Shown here: positions 7,615 through 17,087 of the stretch, in pieces
Layout: every line of letters begins with the position of its first letter
Position numbering within the stretch: the stretch's first letter is position 1
Source: Azotimanducus sp965199815
GTDB taxonomy: Bacteria; Pseudomonadota; Gammaproteobacteria; Pseudomonadales; Azotimanducaceae
Reading direction: 5' to 3'
DNA length: 64,000 nt
Assembly: GCA_965199815.1 (NCBI GenBank)
Contig: CBDATE010000024.1
Span: 496,001 to 560,000, forward strand
Position numbers and translations under genes: made by a program
The notes under the pieces: generated by a model
What the model saw: only the letters and a program-made list of their open reading frames with translations
The model's database searches: none
Told to the model about the DNA's origin: nothing

Positions 7615-9657
7615 ATGAAAACCAGAACACCATACGGAAGTTGGTCATCGCCTGTGCAGGCATCCATGGTTGCTGCCAGTGCAGCGACCTACGACGAGAT
7701 TCAATCGCTTGGAGAGGACGTCTTCTGGCTCGAATCGGTACCCGAGGAAGCCGGTCGAGTGACCATTTGCCGAAACGGCGAACCGCTGCTGCCAAAGGGC
7801 TTTTCTGCCCGCTCGCGGGTGCACGAATATGGCGGCGGCAGCTATATCGCTTGTCAGGCAGGCATCTACTTCGTCAATTTTCGTGATCAGGAACTCTATC
7901 AGGTTGAACATCGTCCGTACGCCCTGACGGACACGGGCAGCAGCGAACGCTACGCAGATTTGTGCCATCCGGAGGGTGCCGATTACCTCATCGCCGTGTG
8001 TGAAACCCACGCTGCGACAGAGCCAGGCGAGTGCGAACACGTGCTCAACCGCCTGGTCACCATCAGTCTGACAGACGGCTCCATCAGCACCCTGCATCAG
8101 GGACACGACTTCTATGCGTCGCCACGCATGTGTGGCAATCGACTTGCCTTTGTCGCCTGGGATCATCCCAACATGCCCTGGCAGACGACCTTGCTATACC
8201 TTGCCGAGCTCAATCCATCTACCAAGGCTCTCGATTCCGCTCACATCATTGCCGGTGGCGAGGGGGAGAGCGTCATGGAGCCGCACTGGGGCGAAACGCG
8301 CCTGTTCTTCCTGAACGATGCTGACGGGTGGTGGAATCTCTGCTGCCATGATGCCGCAGGCACCCGCTATCTGCACCAGTGCGAGGCGGAATTCGGAGGT
8401 CCTCAGTGGATGTTTCACAGCCACAGCTACGCGGTTATTACGGATGAACTGCTTGTTGCACGGCGCTCCTGCCGTGGCGAGGAATCTCTGGTGATGATAG
8501 ACGGCACGGGCAGGCTCAGCGACTGGCACGAGCAGGCGGGCAGCTATGACCACTTGCACTGGCATGCGGCTGGCGAGCGCCTGCTGTGCGTCACCGGTGC
8601 TCCCGAGCGTGGCGAGCGCATCGAGGAATTCGCAATCACTCGCCGCGCGAGCCGGGCTGGTGGCGACACCACCTCCGGGCGTGGCGAGGAATGCAACTCG
8701 TCGAACTCGTCGGGACGCGCATCTCTCCCCCTGGCAGGCGGGGCGAACTCGGCCACCATCACAGCATCAAAACGACCGTCCCCCGTACCCTTGGCAGGCA
8801 GGGCGCACCAAACCCTGCCGGATGGCTGTATCAGCATCCCGCAAGCTATCGAATTCGCGTCTGACGGCGGGCCTGCCTACGCCTACTTCTATGCCCCGAC
8901 CAACCCTGAGCATGAAGCGGATGCGGGCGAACTCCCGCCACTGCTGGTCACCACGCATGGCGGGCCGACAACCTGCGCACGGCAACGCCAGAATCTGCGG
9001 ATTCAGTACTACACCTCGCGCGGCTGGGCGGTAGCAGACTTGAACTACGCCGGCAGCACGGGCTTTGGCACGGCCTACAGGCGCAAACTCGATGGCCGAT
9101 GGGGGGTGTCTGATGTCCGCGATTGCGAAGCACTGGTGTCCTGCCTTGCCGAGCGCAAACTGATTGATGCCAACCGCGCAGCGATCCGAGGTGGCAGCGC
9201 GGGCGGGTACACAACCTTGGCAGCGCTGACTTTTTCCGATGTCTTTCGCGCCGGAGCGAGCGCCTACGGCGTGTCTGATCTGGAAGCCCTGGCGAAAGAT
9301 ACGCACAAGTTCGAATCCGAATACCTGGATTCGCTGGTCGGCCCCTGGCCGGAACAGAGCGATATCTACAAGGCACGCTCTCCCCTGTACTCCAGCGACC
9401 GACTTGCTTGTCCGATCATCTTCTTTCAGGGCGGCAGGGATGTGATCGTGCCCCCCGACCAATCCCAGCGCATGGTAGATGCGCTTGATGCCAAGGGCAT
9501 CCCGCATGCGTACATCCTCTACCCGGAAGAAGGCCACGGGTTTCGCGACGCGGCCACCATCGCCCACTGTCTCGAATCCGAATTCGCCTTTTTCTGCAGG
9601 GTGTTCGGCATCAATCCCGCGGACAAGCTACCGCATCTCGACATCAAGCATTTGTGA
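7615..9657 (+). CDS. S9 family prolyl oligopeptidase
   Basis: Serine peptidase of the dipeptidyl-peptidase/acylaminoacyl-peptidase group: an N-terminal beta-propeller followed by an alpha/beta hydrolase. Numbered from an ATG at 7603, the triad is Ser 532 in GGSAGGYT, Asp 613 in GGRDVIVPPD and His 645 in EEGHGF; THGGPT and AGSTGFGTAYR form the oxyanion region. The family-like opening TPYGSWSSP and a GAGAG site favour the ATG at 7615. No signal peptide, so it is probably cytosolic. A low-complexity stretch at about 8640-8815, with the imperfect repeats CCTGGCAGGCGGGGC and CTTGGCAGGCAGGGC, is inserted between propeller and hydrolase; it lengthens the hinge without breaking the frame. Confidence 0.93.
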   Translation: MKTRTPYGSWSSPVQASMVAASAATYDEIQSLGEDVFWLESVPEEAGRVTICRNGEPLLPKGFSARSRVHEYGGGSYIACQAGIYFVNFRDQELYQVEHRPYALTDTGSSERYADLCHPEGADYLIAVCETHAATEPGECEHVLNRLVTISLTDGSISTLHQGHDFYASPRMCGNRLAFVAWDHPNMPWQTTLLYLAELNPSTKALDSAHIIAGGEGESVMEPHWGETRLFFLNDADGWWNLCCHDAAGTRYLHQCEAEFGGPQWMFHSHSYAVITDELLVARRSCRGEESLVMIDGTGRLSDWHEQAGSYDHLHWHAAGERLLCVTGAPERGERIEEFAITRRASRAGGDTTSGRGEECNSSNSSGRASLPLAGGANSATITASKRPSPVPLAGRAHQTLPDGCISIPQAIEFASDGGPAYAYFYAPTNPEHEADAGELPPLLVTTHGGPTTCARQRQNLRIQYYTSRGWAVADLNYAGSTGFGTAYRRKLDGRWGVSDVRDCEALVSCLAERKLIDANRAAIRGGSAGGYTTLAALTFSDVFRAGASAYGVSDLEALAKDTHKFESEYLDSLVGPWPEQSDIYKARSPLYSSDRLACPIIFFQGGRDVIVPPDQSQRMVDALDAKGIPHAYILYPEEGHGFRDAATIAHCLESEFAFFCRVFGINPADKLPHLDIKHL

Positions 9658-9768
9658 GGGAAACTCTGAATAACAGAGTTTCCCGTGCGGCACATGGATG
9701 TGCCCGCTGCGTTGTATTTCTGATTTGCGAATCTGATCAAGTCCACGGATGGACTTGATCAGAACATG
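9658..9768 (+). repeat. Short copy of the multi-hairpin element
   Basis: Begins directly after the S9 peptidase stop with hairpin GGGAAACTCTG/CAGAGTTTCCC (loop AATAA), continues with a damaged GGCACA..TGTGCC hairpin, keeps only part of the CAAATCAGAAG hairpin, and ends with CTGATCAAGTCCA-CGGA-TGGACTTGATCAG and AGAACAT. It is about 111 bp against about 152 bp for full copies, missing the CAGATTCA hairpin. It could act as a transcription terminator for the peptidase pair. The rest of the gap to 9925 holds no gene that I can see and should carry the promoter of the RM-cas operon. Confidence 0.85.
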
Positions 9769-9925
9769 CCAAGGGGAGCATGTGCTCCTGACGCGAGGCA
9801 ATTGCTGCCAGGATTGGAGAGTATTTTTTGCCTGAAGACCCGAATTTTTTCGCAAAGTATCAGGTTTTGAGACTGGAGCCATCGTATCCTGCCCCCCTGA
9901 ATCATCACGATGCTGATCCGTCGCC

Positions 9926-12283
9926 ATGTCCCGGTCTCTCCTGAAAGAATCCGCCGTGCGCAAGGCCATAGACGACCTGCTGGCTCATCTGGGCTGGATT
10001 ACCGACGAATACAGCGCAGACTGTCATGTATTCACCGAGCGAGCCAAAACGACGAGACAGAACGCGCAACTACAGGGGCTCAAGCCGGATTATGTGCTGT
10101 ACGAACCCGACACCGACAGGCCAGTCGCCGTCATCGAGGCCAAGCGTCCCGGCCACAATCTCGACCGGGCGGTGCAGTATGCGGCCCAGCACTATGCGGT
10201 GCGGCTGAATGTCAACATCATATTCGCGTCCGACGGAACCCTGTTTCAGTCTTTTGACCGTCGCTCCAACGGGCCTTTGCTGCTCGACGGAGAACCTGTC
10301 GTCGATCTGCTGCCCCCGAAGCTGACCGTTCAGTTTGCCGATGACGGGCCGAGCCTCGTCACGCCTGATTCAATCGCGCAAACCAAGAGCGAGCTCATGA
10401 ATGTTTTCAAGGGTGCCAACGATCTGTTGCGCAAGGAAGGATTGCGTGAAGGCATCGAGCGGTTCGGCGAATTTTCCAACCTGCTGTTCCTCAAGCTCGT
10501 CAGCGAAATCGAAATGAGCCGGGAACTCCGCAACGAGGGGCGCAGGCTCCATACACGCTACTGCTGGGAATCCTTCTCGACCAGGCCCGCGCCGGAAATG
10601 CTGGACTATCTCAACGATACCGTCCTGCCTCGGCTCGCTGACATCTACAATCATGGCGATGAAGTGTTCACGCCACGCCTCGCCATAGCGCGCCCAGACA
10701 CCCTCGGGCACATCGTGGATGGCTTGTCCGGGCTTTCGCTCCTTGATGTCGATTCCGACGTGAAAGGCGATGCCTTCGAGTATTTTCTGAAGCATTCGGT
10801 GACGGTCGGGAACGACCTCGGCGAATACTTCACGCCTCGCCATATCGTGAAGCTCGTCGTTGATCTGGTCGATCCAATGTATATGGAACAGGTATATGAC
10901 CCCTGCTGCGGAACGGGCGGCTTCCTGATCGAGGCATTTCGCCACATTGCCCGCAAGGTCAAACAGACCGATCAGACGCGGCAGGTGCTGGAAAACGACA
11001 CCATTTTCGGCCGCGAGCTGACCGGCACCGCGCGCATCGCCAAGATGAACATGATCCTTGCCGGTGACGGGCATACCCATATCCATCAGGGCGACTGTCT
11101 GCAAGCGCCGGTGAAGGAAAGGTTTGATGTCGTGCTCACCAACTTCCCGTTCTCGCAGGACACCGACTGCGCGGGTCTGTACGGCTTCAACACCAGGGAC
11201 GCAAACCCCGTGTTCCTGAAACACGCGGTGGATGCCTGCAGGGACGGCGGACGCATCGGAATTGTGGTCCCGGAAGGGCTGCTGTTTTCCGAGGCGCAGC
11301 AATACGAGAATGTCCGGCGCCATGTGCTCGACACCTGCTCTGTCATTGCGGTAATTGCGTTCGATGAATTTGCCTTTCGCCCGTACACCGGCCAGCCAAC
11401 GGCGGTTCTGATCCTCGACAAGGGAGCGACTGAATCGCCGCCTCCCATCTGGTTTTTCGAGGTGCTCGAAGATGGATTCGAGAAGACCACCCGAAAGAAC
11501 GGGCGACCGGCCATCCTTGACGGCCGCAACGATCTGGTCAGATTGCGAAGCCTCTGGGGCGAGAAAGCGGAAACGGAGCAGTCGTTCCTTGTCGATGTGG
11601 AGCGGGTGCGCGACAACGCCTGCAAGCTCTCATTGAGCTCTTATCGTCCTGGCAGGAGTGCTTCGCAAGCCGATGCCTGGGTGCCGATTGGAGGCGATCA
11701 GGGCGTGTGTGACATCGTGATTGGCGCGACCCCTGCAACGCGGCACAAGGCTTATTGGGGACACCGCGGGAGGGGGCATGCCTGGGCGACGATTTCGGAT
11801 ATGCAGGATCGCTATGTGACTGCGACTGAGCGCACAATCACCGACGAGGCGGTGCAACGAACCAGCGTGAAGAAGCTGCCGAAAGGAACCGTGCTTTTGA
11901 GCTTCAAGCTGACCGTCGGGAAGTTGGCCATTGCGGGATGCGACCTGTTCACGAACGAGGCCATCGCGGGGCTTGTCCCGAAGGATGAACGGATACTCTC
12001 CGAATATCTCTATCATCTGATGCCAGCTATAGATTTGCGCAGCCATGTGCAGCCCGCCGCCAAGGGGCATACGCTGAACAAGAAGATACTGGAGAATATC
12101 CGCATCCCCGTACCGTCGCGAGCACAACAGGTCGCGTTTGTTGACAGGATGAACGACCTCGAGGCCGGTGTACTTGACCTGCGTGAGAAAGCCAACATTC
12201 TGAATCGGGAAATGACGGCAACCAGGCAGACATTCGTGATGACAGCCGAGCGGACATCGGGAACAACGGGAGATGCATCGTGA
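9926..12283 (+). CDS. Single-chain RM protein: HsdR-type nuclease, HsdM methylase and HsdS domain
   Basis: 785-residue fusion. Residues 1-130: HSDR_N-like PD-(D/E)xK nuclease with Asp 55 in LKPDYVL and Glu71-Ala-Lys73 in VIEAKRPG. Residues 150-560: HsdM-type N6-adenine methylase with helical N-terminal part, SAM motif DPCCGTGGF at 325-333 and catalytic motif IV as NFPF at 406-409 (usually NPPF). Residues 610-785: one HsdS-like target-recognition domain with conserved-helix end (VAFVDRMNDLEAGVLDLREKA). There is no helicase/translocase region, so it resembles type IIG/BcgI-like enzymes that cut and methylate with one chain. A single recognition domain suggests dimers reading a two-part symmetric site. 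No Shine-Dalgarno is obvious at the ATG. The last codons overlap the cas3 start (GTGA). Confidence 0.88.
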   Translation: MSRSLLKESAVRKAIDDLLAHLGWITDEYSADCHVFTERAKTTRQNAQLQGLKPDYVLYEPDTDRPVAVIEAKRPGHNLDRAVQYAAQHYAVRLNVNIIFASDGTLFQSFDRRSNGPLLLDGEPVVDLLPPKLTVQFADDGPSLVTPDSIAQTKSELMNVFKGANDLLRKEGLREGIERFGEFSNLLFLKLVSEIEMSRELRNEGRRLHTRYCWESFSTRPAPEMLDYLNDTVLPRLADIYNHGDEVFTPRLAIARPDTLGHIVDGLSGLSLLDVDSDVKGDAFEYFLKHSVTVGNDLGEYFTPRHIVKLVVDLVDPMYMEQVYDPCCGTGGFLIEAFRHIARKVKQTDQTRQVLENDTIFGRELTGTARIAKMNMILAGDGHTHIHQGDCLQAPVKERFDVVLTNFPFSQDTDCAGLYGFNTRDANPVFLKHAVDACRDGGRIGIVVPEGLLFSEAQQYENVRRHVLDTCSVIAVIAFDEFAFRPYTGQPTAVLILDKGATESPPPIWFFEVLEDGFEKTTRKNGRPAILDGRNDLVRLRSLWGEKAETEQSFLVDVERVRDNACKLSLSSYRPGRSASQADAWVPIGGDQGVCDIVIGATPATRHKAYWGHRGRGHAWATISDMQDRYVTATERTITDEAVQRTSVKKLPKGTVLLSFKLTVGKLAIAGCDLFTNEAIAGLVPKDERILSEYLYHLMPAIDLRSHVQPAAKGHTLNKKILENIRIPVPSRAQQVAFVDRMNDLEAGVLDLREKANILNREMTATRQTFVMTAERTSGTTGDAS

Positions 12284-15081
12284 GCGTACCCCCCTGGCAT
12301 ATGGATGCATCCCGAGCAGCCTCCCTTTTTCAGGCTCTGACGGCTGAGGGAGGCAAGGGCTATCCTCCGTTTCGTTGGCAGATGCGTCTGCTGCGCGATC
12401 TTGTCAACGGCGATATACCGCGCTTTGTGGATATACCCACGGGCCTGGGGAAGACCTCGGTCATGGCGCTGTGGCTCATTGCCCTGGCGGAAGGTGCACA
12501 CCTGCCTCGCAGACTCGTCTATGTGGTTGATCGGCGTGCGGTGGTTGACCAGGCCACCCGATTCGCCGAACAGATTCGAAAGAACCTTCCTCCTGAACTT
12601 GCCTCTCGACTGCAACTGAACGGACGCGACCTGCCGATTTCAACCTTGCGGGGAGGATTTGCCGACAATCGGGACTGGCTGGAAGACCCGGCAAGTCCGG
12701 CGATTATCGTCGGCACGGTCGATATGACAGGTTCGCGGCTGCTGTTTCAGGGATATGGCGTATCGAGTGGGATGCGCCCGTATCATGCGGGCTTGCTCGG
12801 AGTGGATTCGCTTGTCCTGCTGGATGAAGCGCATCTGTGTCCGCCATTCGAGGCGTTGCTGCGCCAAATTGAAGCCCATCGCAACGGGAAACTTGGCCCC
12901 GCATCCGAATCCGACCATGAGTTCCAGACCCCTCCGTTCCGCCTGATGTCGCTTTCTGCGACGGGCCGGGAATTGCGGGAGATTTCATCAGATTCGGTGT
13001 TCGGGCTCGAGGAACAGGATCGTCAGGAAGCGTTGGTTCGTCAGCGACTCGAAGCGCAGAAGCACATGTCTGTGCATGAAATCGGGAGGCCAGATCAGCA
13101 GCAGGTGCCCTTGGATCAGGCGCTCGCCGAGCGCGCGCTCGCATTGGCTGACACAGCGAGGCCATCGCGCATTCTCGTCTTCTGTGACAGTCGTACAGTG
13201 GCTGTCAAGGTAAAAAACCTGATCGACAAGGAATGCCGTCGGCGAGACAAATCACCAGAAGCGTCTCTTCCCTGGGCTTCCGAGCTCCTTGTCGGGGAGC
13301 GCAGGGTGTATGAACGCGCGCTTGTAGAAGACTGGCTTCAGGAACACGGGTTCATTGGAGAATCAAGGTGCGAATTTCAGGGAACGTCATTTCTGGTAGC
13401 AACCTCCGCCGGTGAAGTTGGAGTGGACATTGACGCTGACCACCTCGCCTGTGATCTGGTTGCCTTCGAGCGAATGGTGCAACGGCTGGGTCGGGTCAAT
13501 CGGCGCGGCGGCGAAGGTCGCATCGCCTGCGTGGATGTATGTGCCGAGCGCCCCAAGAGCCAATCAGGCAGGGCAAAGGCACCATCAGACGGCGGCCAGG
13601 CCAGGGAGGAAGACCCGAAGCAGCAACGCTTCAACGCCTGGCGAGCAGCACTCGGGCAGCTGCCTGGAATCGATGACCATCGACAGGATGCCTCGCCTCT
13701 CGCACTGACACGTCTGAAGGAGACATATCCGAAAGTGGTGGCGGAAGCCACTTCGCCCGCACCGCTCTATCCCGAGGTGACACGCGCCCTGGTCGATGCA
13801 TGGTCGATGACATCCTTGTCAGAACATGAAGGATGCCCGGAAGTTGCTCCGTGGCTGCGCGGTTGGGAAGAAGAAAAAGAAGAACCGCAGGTTCAGGTGG
13901 TCTGGCGCACCCACCTGCCAACGGGCTCCACGCCGGAAACATTCACTGTTGTCCCTTCTGTTGTCACGGAGTTTTTTCGGTGTACGCCAGTACACTCAAC
14001 GGAAAAGCTCGAGGCACCTGCAAGTCGAGTCATGGACTGGATATTCAAGCGGGCAACCCGGTTTTCCGGTTCGCAGGGAGGAGATGCGAAAGATGTCGTG
14101 GCGATACTTCTCGATCGGAAAGATGCGTATATCAAACACGCAACGCCTGGTGAACTCACGCAGCGAAAAGAGCAAAAAAAGCAATGGGACAGTGAATGGA
14201 AAGCAGCGCTGCTTCCGGGCTCGGTCCTGATTGTCGATGCGCGCATGGGCGGGCTGAAGGACGGCCTGCTGGACCACACATCCGCAGATGTGGTTCCTTC
14301 GGCAGATGCTGACGACGCTGACCCTGCCTGGGCGATTCAGGTTGGATTCAAAATCGTCAGGGTGAACTCGCAGGAGGACGCTGAGGGACTGAGCGTGAAC
14401 GCTGCGTCGCCAGAAGGTCACTGGAGATTTCTCCGGAGCTTCGAGACAGAATCGGATGCTCGTGGCGTTGCCCGTCGCGGACTTGCAGTTTTTCAGCACT
14501 TTGATGCTGCGGTCAACGAAGACGGGCGCTCAATTGCATCCAGGATTCAGACACTCGCTGATCACGCAAGAGAGGTGGAAGCGGAAGCGAGAAAGATTGC
14601 ACATCGCCTTGAATTGCCTGAAGCAATATCCGAGGCACTCGGCATTGCTGCTCGGCTACATGACCATGGCAAATCGGCGGAGCGTTGGCAGAACGCGATG
14701 AACGCTCCGAAGGACGAGCAGCGGCCCTACGCAAAAACTTCGGGAGGGGGAAACTGGCGCTTGCTGGAGGGGTACAGGCATGAGTTCGGATCTCTTCTCG
14801 AAGCCGAGCAGAGTGAGTTGCCACAGGAGATACGTGATTTGATTCTCCATCTCATCGCGGCGCATCACGGTAACGCCCGTCCGCTGATTAGTTCGGCAGG
14901 TTGCGAGACAGGGCCGCCATCCGTTATCGAGGCGAAAGCCGGAGAAGCGGCGCTTCGGTTTGCTCGCATTCAGAAGCGGTTCGGACCTTGGGGTCTGGCT
15001 TGGTGCGAGGCCATTCTGCGAGCGGCTGACCAGAGAGTCTCTCGTCGCTTGAATCTTGATGAGGATACCGGCAATGGCTGA
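12280..15081 (+). CDS. cas3: Type I-G (I-U) CRISPR helicase-nuclease Cas3
   Basis: Effector nuclease-helicase that unwinds and degrades target DNA once recruited by Cascade. The 933 residues have the order typical of subtype I-G: helicase first, HD nuclease last. Walker A PTGLGKTS is at 53-60, DEAH at 182-185, motif III SAT at 226-228 and motif VI QRLGRVNRRG at 401-410. The C-terminal HD domain has HDHGK at 794-798, RHE near 833, AHHG near 861 and AADQRVS near 917. All hallmark residues are present, so it should be active. GTG start at 12280 overlaps the RM gene stop, and its stop overlaps the csb3 start by 8 bp. Confidence 0.95.
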   Translation: MSVPPWHMDASRAASLFQALTAEGGKGYPPFRWQMRLLRDLVNGDIPRFVDIPTGLGKTSVMALWLIALAEGAHLPRRLVYVVDRRAVVDQATRFAEQIRKNLPPELASRLQLNGRDLPISTLRGGFADNRDWLEDPASPAIIVGTVDMTGSRLLFQGYGVSSGMRPYHAGLLGVDSLVLLDEAHLCPPFEALLRQIEAHRNGKLGPASESDHEFQTPPFRLMSLSATGRELREISSDSVFGLEEQDRQEALVRQRLEAQKHMSVHEIGRPDQQQVPLDQALAERALALADTARPSRILVFCDSRTVAVKVKNLIDKECRRRDKSPEASLPWASELLVGERRVYERALVEDWLQEHGFIGESRCEFQGTSFLVATSAGEVGVDIDADHLACDLVAFERMVQRLGRVNRRGGEGRIACVDVCAERPKSQSGRAKAPSDGGQAREEDPKQQRFNAWRAALGQLPGIDDHRQDASPLALTRLKETYPKVVAEATSPAPLYPEVTRALVDAWSMTSLSEHEGCPEVAPWLRGWEEEKEEPQVQVVWRTHLPTGSTPETFTVVPSVVTEFFRCTPVHSTEKLEAPASRVMDWIFKRATRFSGSQGGDAKDVVAILLDRKDAYIKHATPGELTQRKEQKKQWDSEWKAALLPGSVLIVDARMGGLKDGLLDHTSADVVPSADADDADPAWAIQVGFKIVRVNSQEDAEGLSVNAASPEGHWRFLRSFETESDARGVARRGLAVFQHFDAAVNEDGRSIASRIQTLADHAREVEAEARKIAHRLELPEAISEALGIAARLHDHGKSAERWQNAMNAPKDEQRPYAKTSGGGNWRLLEGYRHEFGSLLEAEQSELPQEIRDLILHLIAAHHGNARPLISSAGCETGPPSVIEAKAGEAALRFARIQKRFGPWGLAWCEAILRAADQRVSRRLNLDEDTGNG

Positions 15082-15976
15082 CTCCGAGATTCCCGTCGAT
15101 CTGCTGAATCCCGGCCAGGTATTTGCCTGTCTTGGAATGCTTGAAATGGCGGAGGCGCTTCAGGGCAATGCGGAAGCGGCATTTGATTGGGGCGCAGGAG
15201 ATAACGTCAGGTTCCGATTTCGGGCCGACGGCGAGGAACAGCCGATTATGCGCATACTGAGATTTCTCGAGGAGGCCGAGGTCGTGACGAGGGCTCCGGC
15301 GGGCTCCCTGAATCCCGATCGATGGAAATCCAGCTGGGGTCAGCCACCGGTTGCCGATACGCCGAGTGGGCCTTTCCCGTTTCCCGACCCCGATTCTCCG
15401 GCAACACTTCCGGTCTTTCTTCGCGATAGAGAAGGGAATGAAATTGCGCTGGAGTATTGGGGCGACGCAACTCGCAGAGACAACGTGAAGTTTTGGGCAG
15501 GAGCCGGGGGCTACCCCGCGTCTGCCATCCTCCGCGATGCGCTCAAACTCGTGCAGGGCAAGCTGCTGCAGTTCTCGAAGGATCCGTTCAATTTATCGGC
15601 GCGTCAGTCAAACAGTTTTCGCTTCGACTGGCGTCGCGACTATATTCCGGTGCAAGACGGATTCTCACCCAACAAACACGGGAAAATCGTGATGGTTGGC
15701 TTCCCGCTGGTCGAGATTTGTGCGGCAATTGGCATGACAAACGCCCGTCCACGCCGCAGTTCCGGAAAATCAAAGCTCGGTTACACCTACGGTGTGCTCG
15801 GGCATTCGAGCGCCGGGCTGCTGCAACCTGTGTTTCATCGCGCCGCACTCGGTGCGCTCGCATCGCCCGTGCCATCCGTTCCATTTCGCAGGTTTGCGAT
15901 GCGGCTGGACTGGCCCGGACGGGAAGGAGATGCCCGCTGTATCACTCACATCACAGAAGAGGAGATTTCATCATGA
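15074..15976 (+). CDS. csb3: Csb3-like Cascade subunit (small Cas8 of type I-G)
   Basis: 300-residue protein at the position of the GSU0052/Csb3 subunit (Cas8u2) in type I-G operons. Similarity is inferred from order, size and motifs such as LLNPGQVFACLGMLEMAEAL at the N-terminus and YTYGVLGHSSAGLLQPVFHR, plus the FWAGAGGYPASAI stretch. In Cascade the Cas8 subunit is expected to contact the PAM and recruit Cas3. Start ATG at 15074 lies within the cas3 end, and the stop overlaps csb1 as ATGA, so the proteins are probably made in fixed proportion. Confidence 0.82.
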   Translation: MADSEIPVDLLNPGQVFACLGMLEMAEALQGNAEAAFDWGAGDNVRFRFRADGEEQPIMRILRFLEEAEVVTRAPAGSLNPDRWKSSWGQPPVADTPSGPFPFPDPDSPATLPVFLRDREGNEIALEYWGDATRRDNVKFWAGAGGYPASAILRDALKLVQGKLLQFSKDPFNLSARQSNSFRFDWRRDYIPVQDGFSPNKHGKIVMVGFPLVEICAAIGMTNARPRRSSGKSKLGYTYGVLGHSSAGLLQPVFHRAALGALASPVPSVPFRRFAMRLDWPGREGDARCITHITEEEISS

Positions 15977-17073
15977 ACGCGCAATTTGATTCCAATCCAC
16001 TGCATCAGCTCGCAGACGACTGCGACGGCCCGGTCGCGCTGCACCTCAGACAGCCGTTGCTTCCGGTGGAAGGGCCTGGATCGGTAATTTTTCCTCCGAC
16101 TTATGCTGAAGACAGAGCAAATGCAGGCGATTTTGGTTACAACATCGACACACTGTCCGATGGAACCAGAGTAGCCACGATCGATAGCGTCGGAGCGCAG
16201 GCAAACCGGATGGAACCCTTGTTTCTGCCTGCTCGCAGAGGGCAAGAGGAGAATCCCAGAGCTTCTCTTGTGCCGCAAATCAATGTTGTCTGTGGCGACA
16301 ATACATCGGTGTCAATACTGGAAGCGGGGCATCGTCTTGGTGATGCGCTGATACGATCAACCGAGCTTCATGACGAAGCGCGGGAATCATTCAACACGTA
16401 TCTTGACAGTGGTGATGCCTCCCCGCTGGCCGGGATTTCGCCGACCTCGATTGTTTTCGGGGTCTGGGACTCCCGAGATACACAAGCGAAACTCCCGCGC
16501 ATTGTGCAGTCAGTGATCAGGGCAGAGGATGTCGAAGTACTCACCCGCTCGGCCCAGTACAACCCTCCGCTTGACTACGCTTCGCTGCAGGTTTTTTCCG
16601 AAGAAGAGCAGAAGAAGCAGGAAGGCGATGCCAAGAGCCCCCTGGCGCAGCGCGGATTTGTCCATGTTCCGGCAGTAAAGACACACGGAGGCATCATCGC
16701 CCGCGGCCCCGTCGTGCGAAGCGTGATCATCAATCTGATTGCCTTGCGCCGCCTGGAGGGACCTCGTGGAAAGGAACTCAGACGCTATATTCTCGGGCTT
16801 TCTCTTGTGGCTGCAACAGGGCCAATGGACGGATTTTTGCGCGCCGGGTGTTTGCTCACCCTTGATCCGGACAATCGAGGCACCTGGCAGGCGGTGCACA
16901 GAAGCGGAGAGCGCACTCCCATGGACCTCAACGAACGCTCTGCCCTGCAATACGCCGGTGCCGCAGCCGAAGAGTTTGGCGTTGGAGAGAGCCGGGATTT
17001 TTCCTTTGACAATGCAAGGGCCACGAACGATGCCAAGCCCAAAGCCAAGGCCAAAGACAAGGCCAAGGCCTGA
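15973..17073 (+). CDS. csb1: Csb1 (Cas7-type) crRNA backbone subunit
   Basis: Cas7-group RAMP protein (GSU0053/Csb1 family) expected to form the helical backbone of the type I-G Cascade along the crRNA. 366 residues. Family-like segments are SVGAQANRMEPLFL, LGDALIRSTELHDEARESF and SPTSIVFGVWDSRDTQAKLPR, followed by a C-terminal half in which HGGIIARGPVVRSVIINLIALRR stands out. The C-terminus is a lysine/alanine-rich low-complexity tail (KPKAKAKDKAKA) coded by short GCCAAG repeats. The ATG at 15973 has a GGAG site 8 bases upstream and overlaps the csb3 stop. Confidence 0.9.
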   Translation: MNAQFDSNPLHQLADDCDGPVALHLRQPLLPVEGPGSVIFPPTYAEDRANAGDFGYNIDTLSDGTRVATIDSVGAQANRMEPLFLPARRGQEENPRASLVPQINVVCGDNTSVSILEAGHRLGDALIRSTELHDEARESFNTYLDSGDASPLAGISPTSIVFGVWDSRDTQAKLPRIVQSVIRAEDVEVLTRSAQYNPPLDYASLQVFSEEEQKKQEGDAKSPLAQRGFVHVPAVKTHGGIIARGPVVRSVIINLIALRRLEGPRGKELRRYILGLSLVAATGPMDGFLRAGCLLTLDPDNRGTWQAVHRSGERTPMDLNERSALQYAGAAAEEFGVGESRDFSFDNARATNDAKPKAKAKDKAKA

Positions 17074-17087
17074 ACCCGGACACAGCG

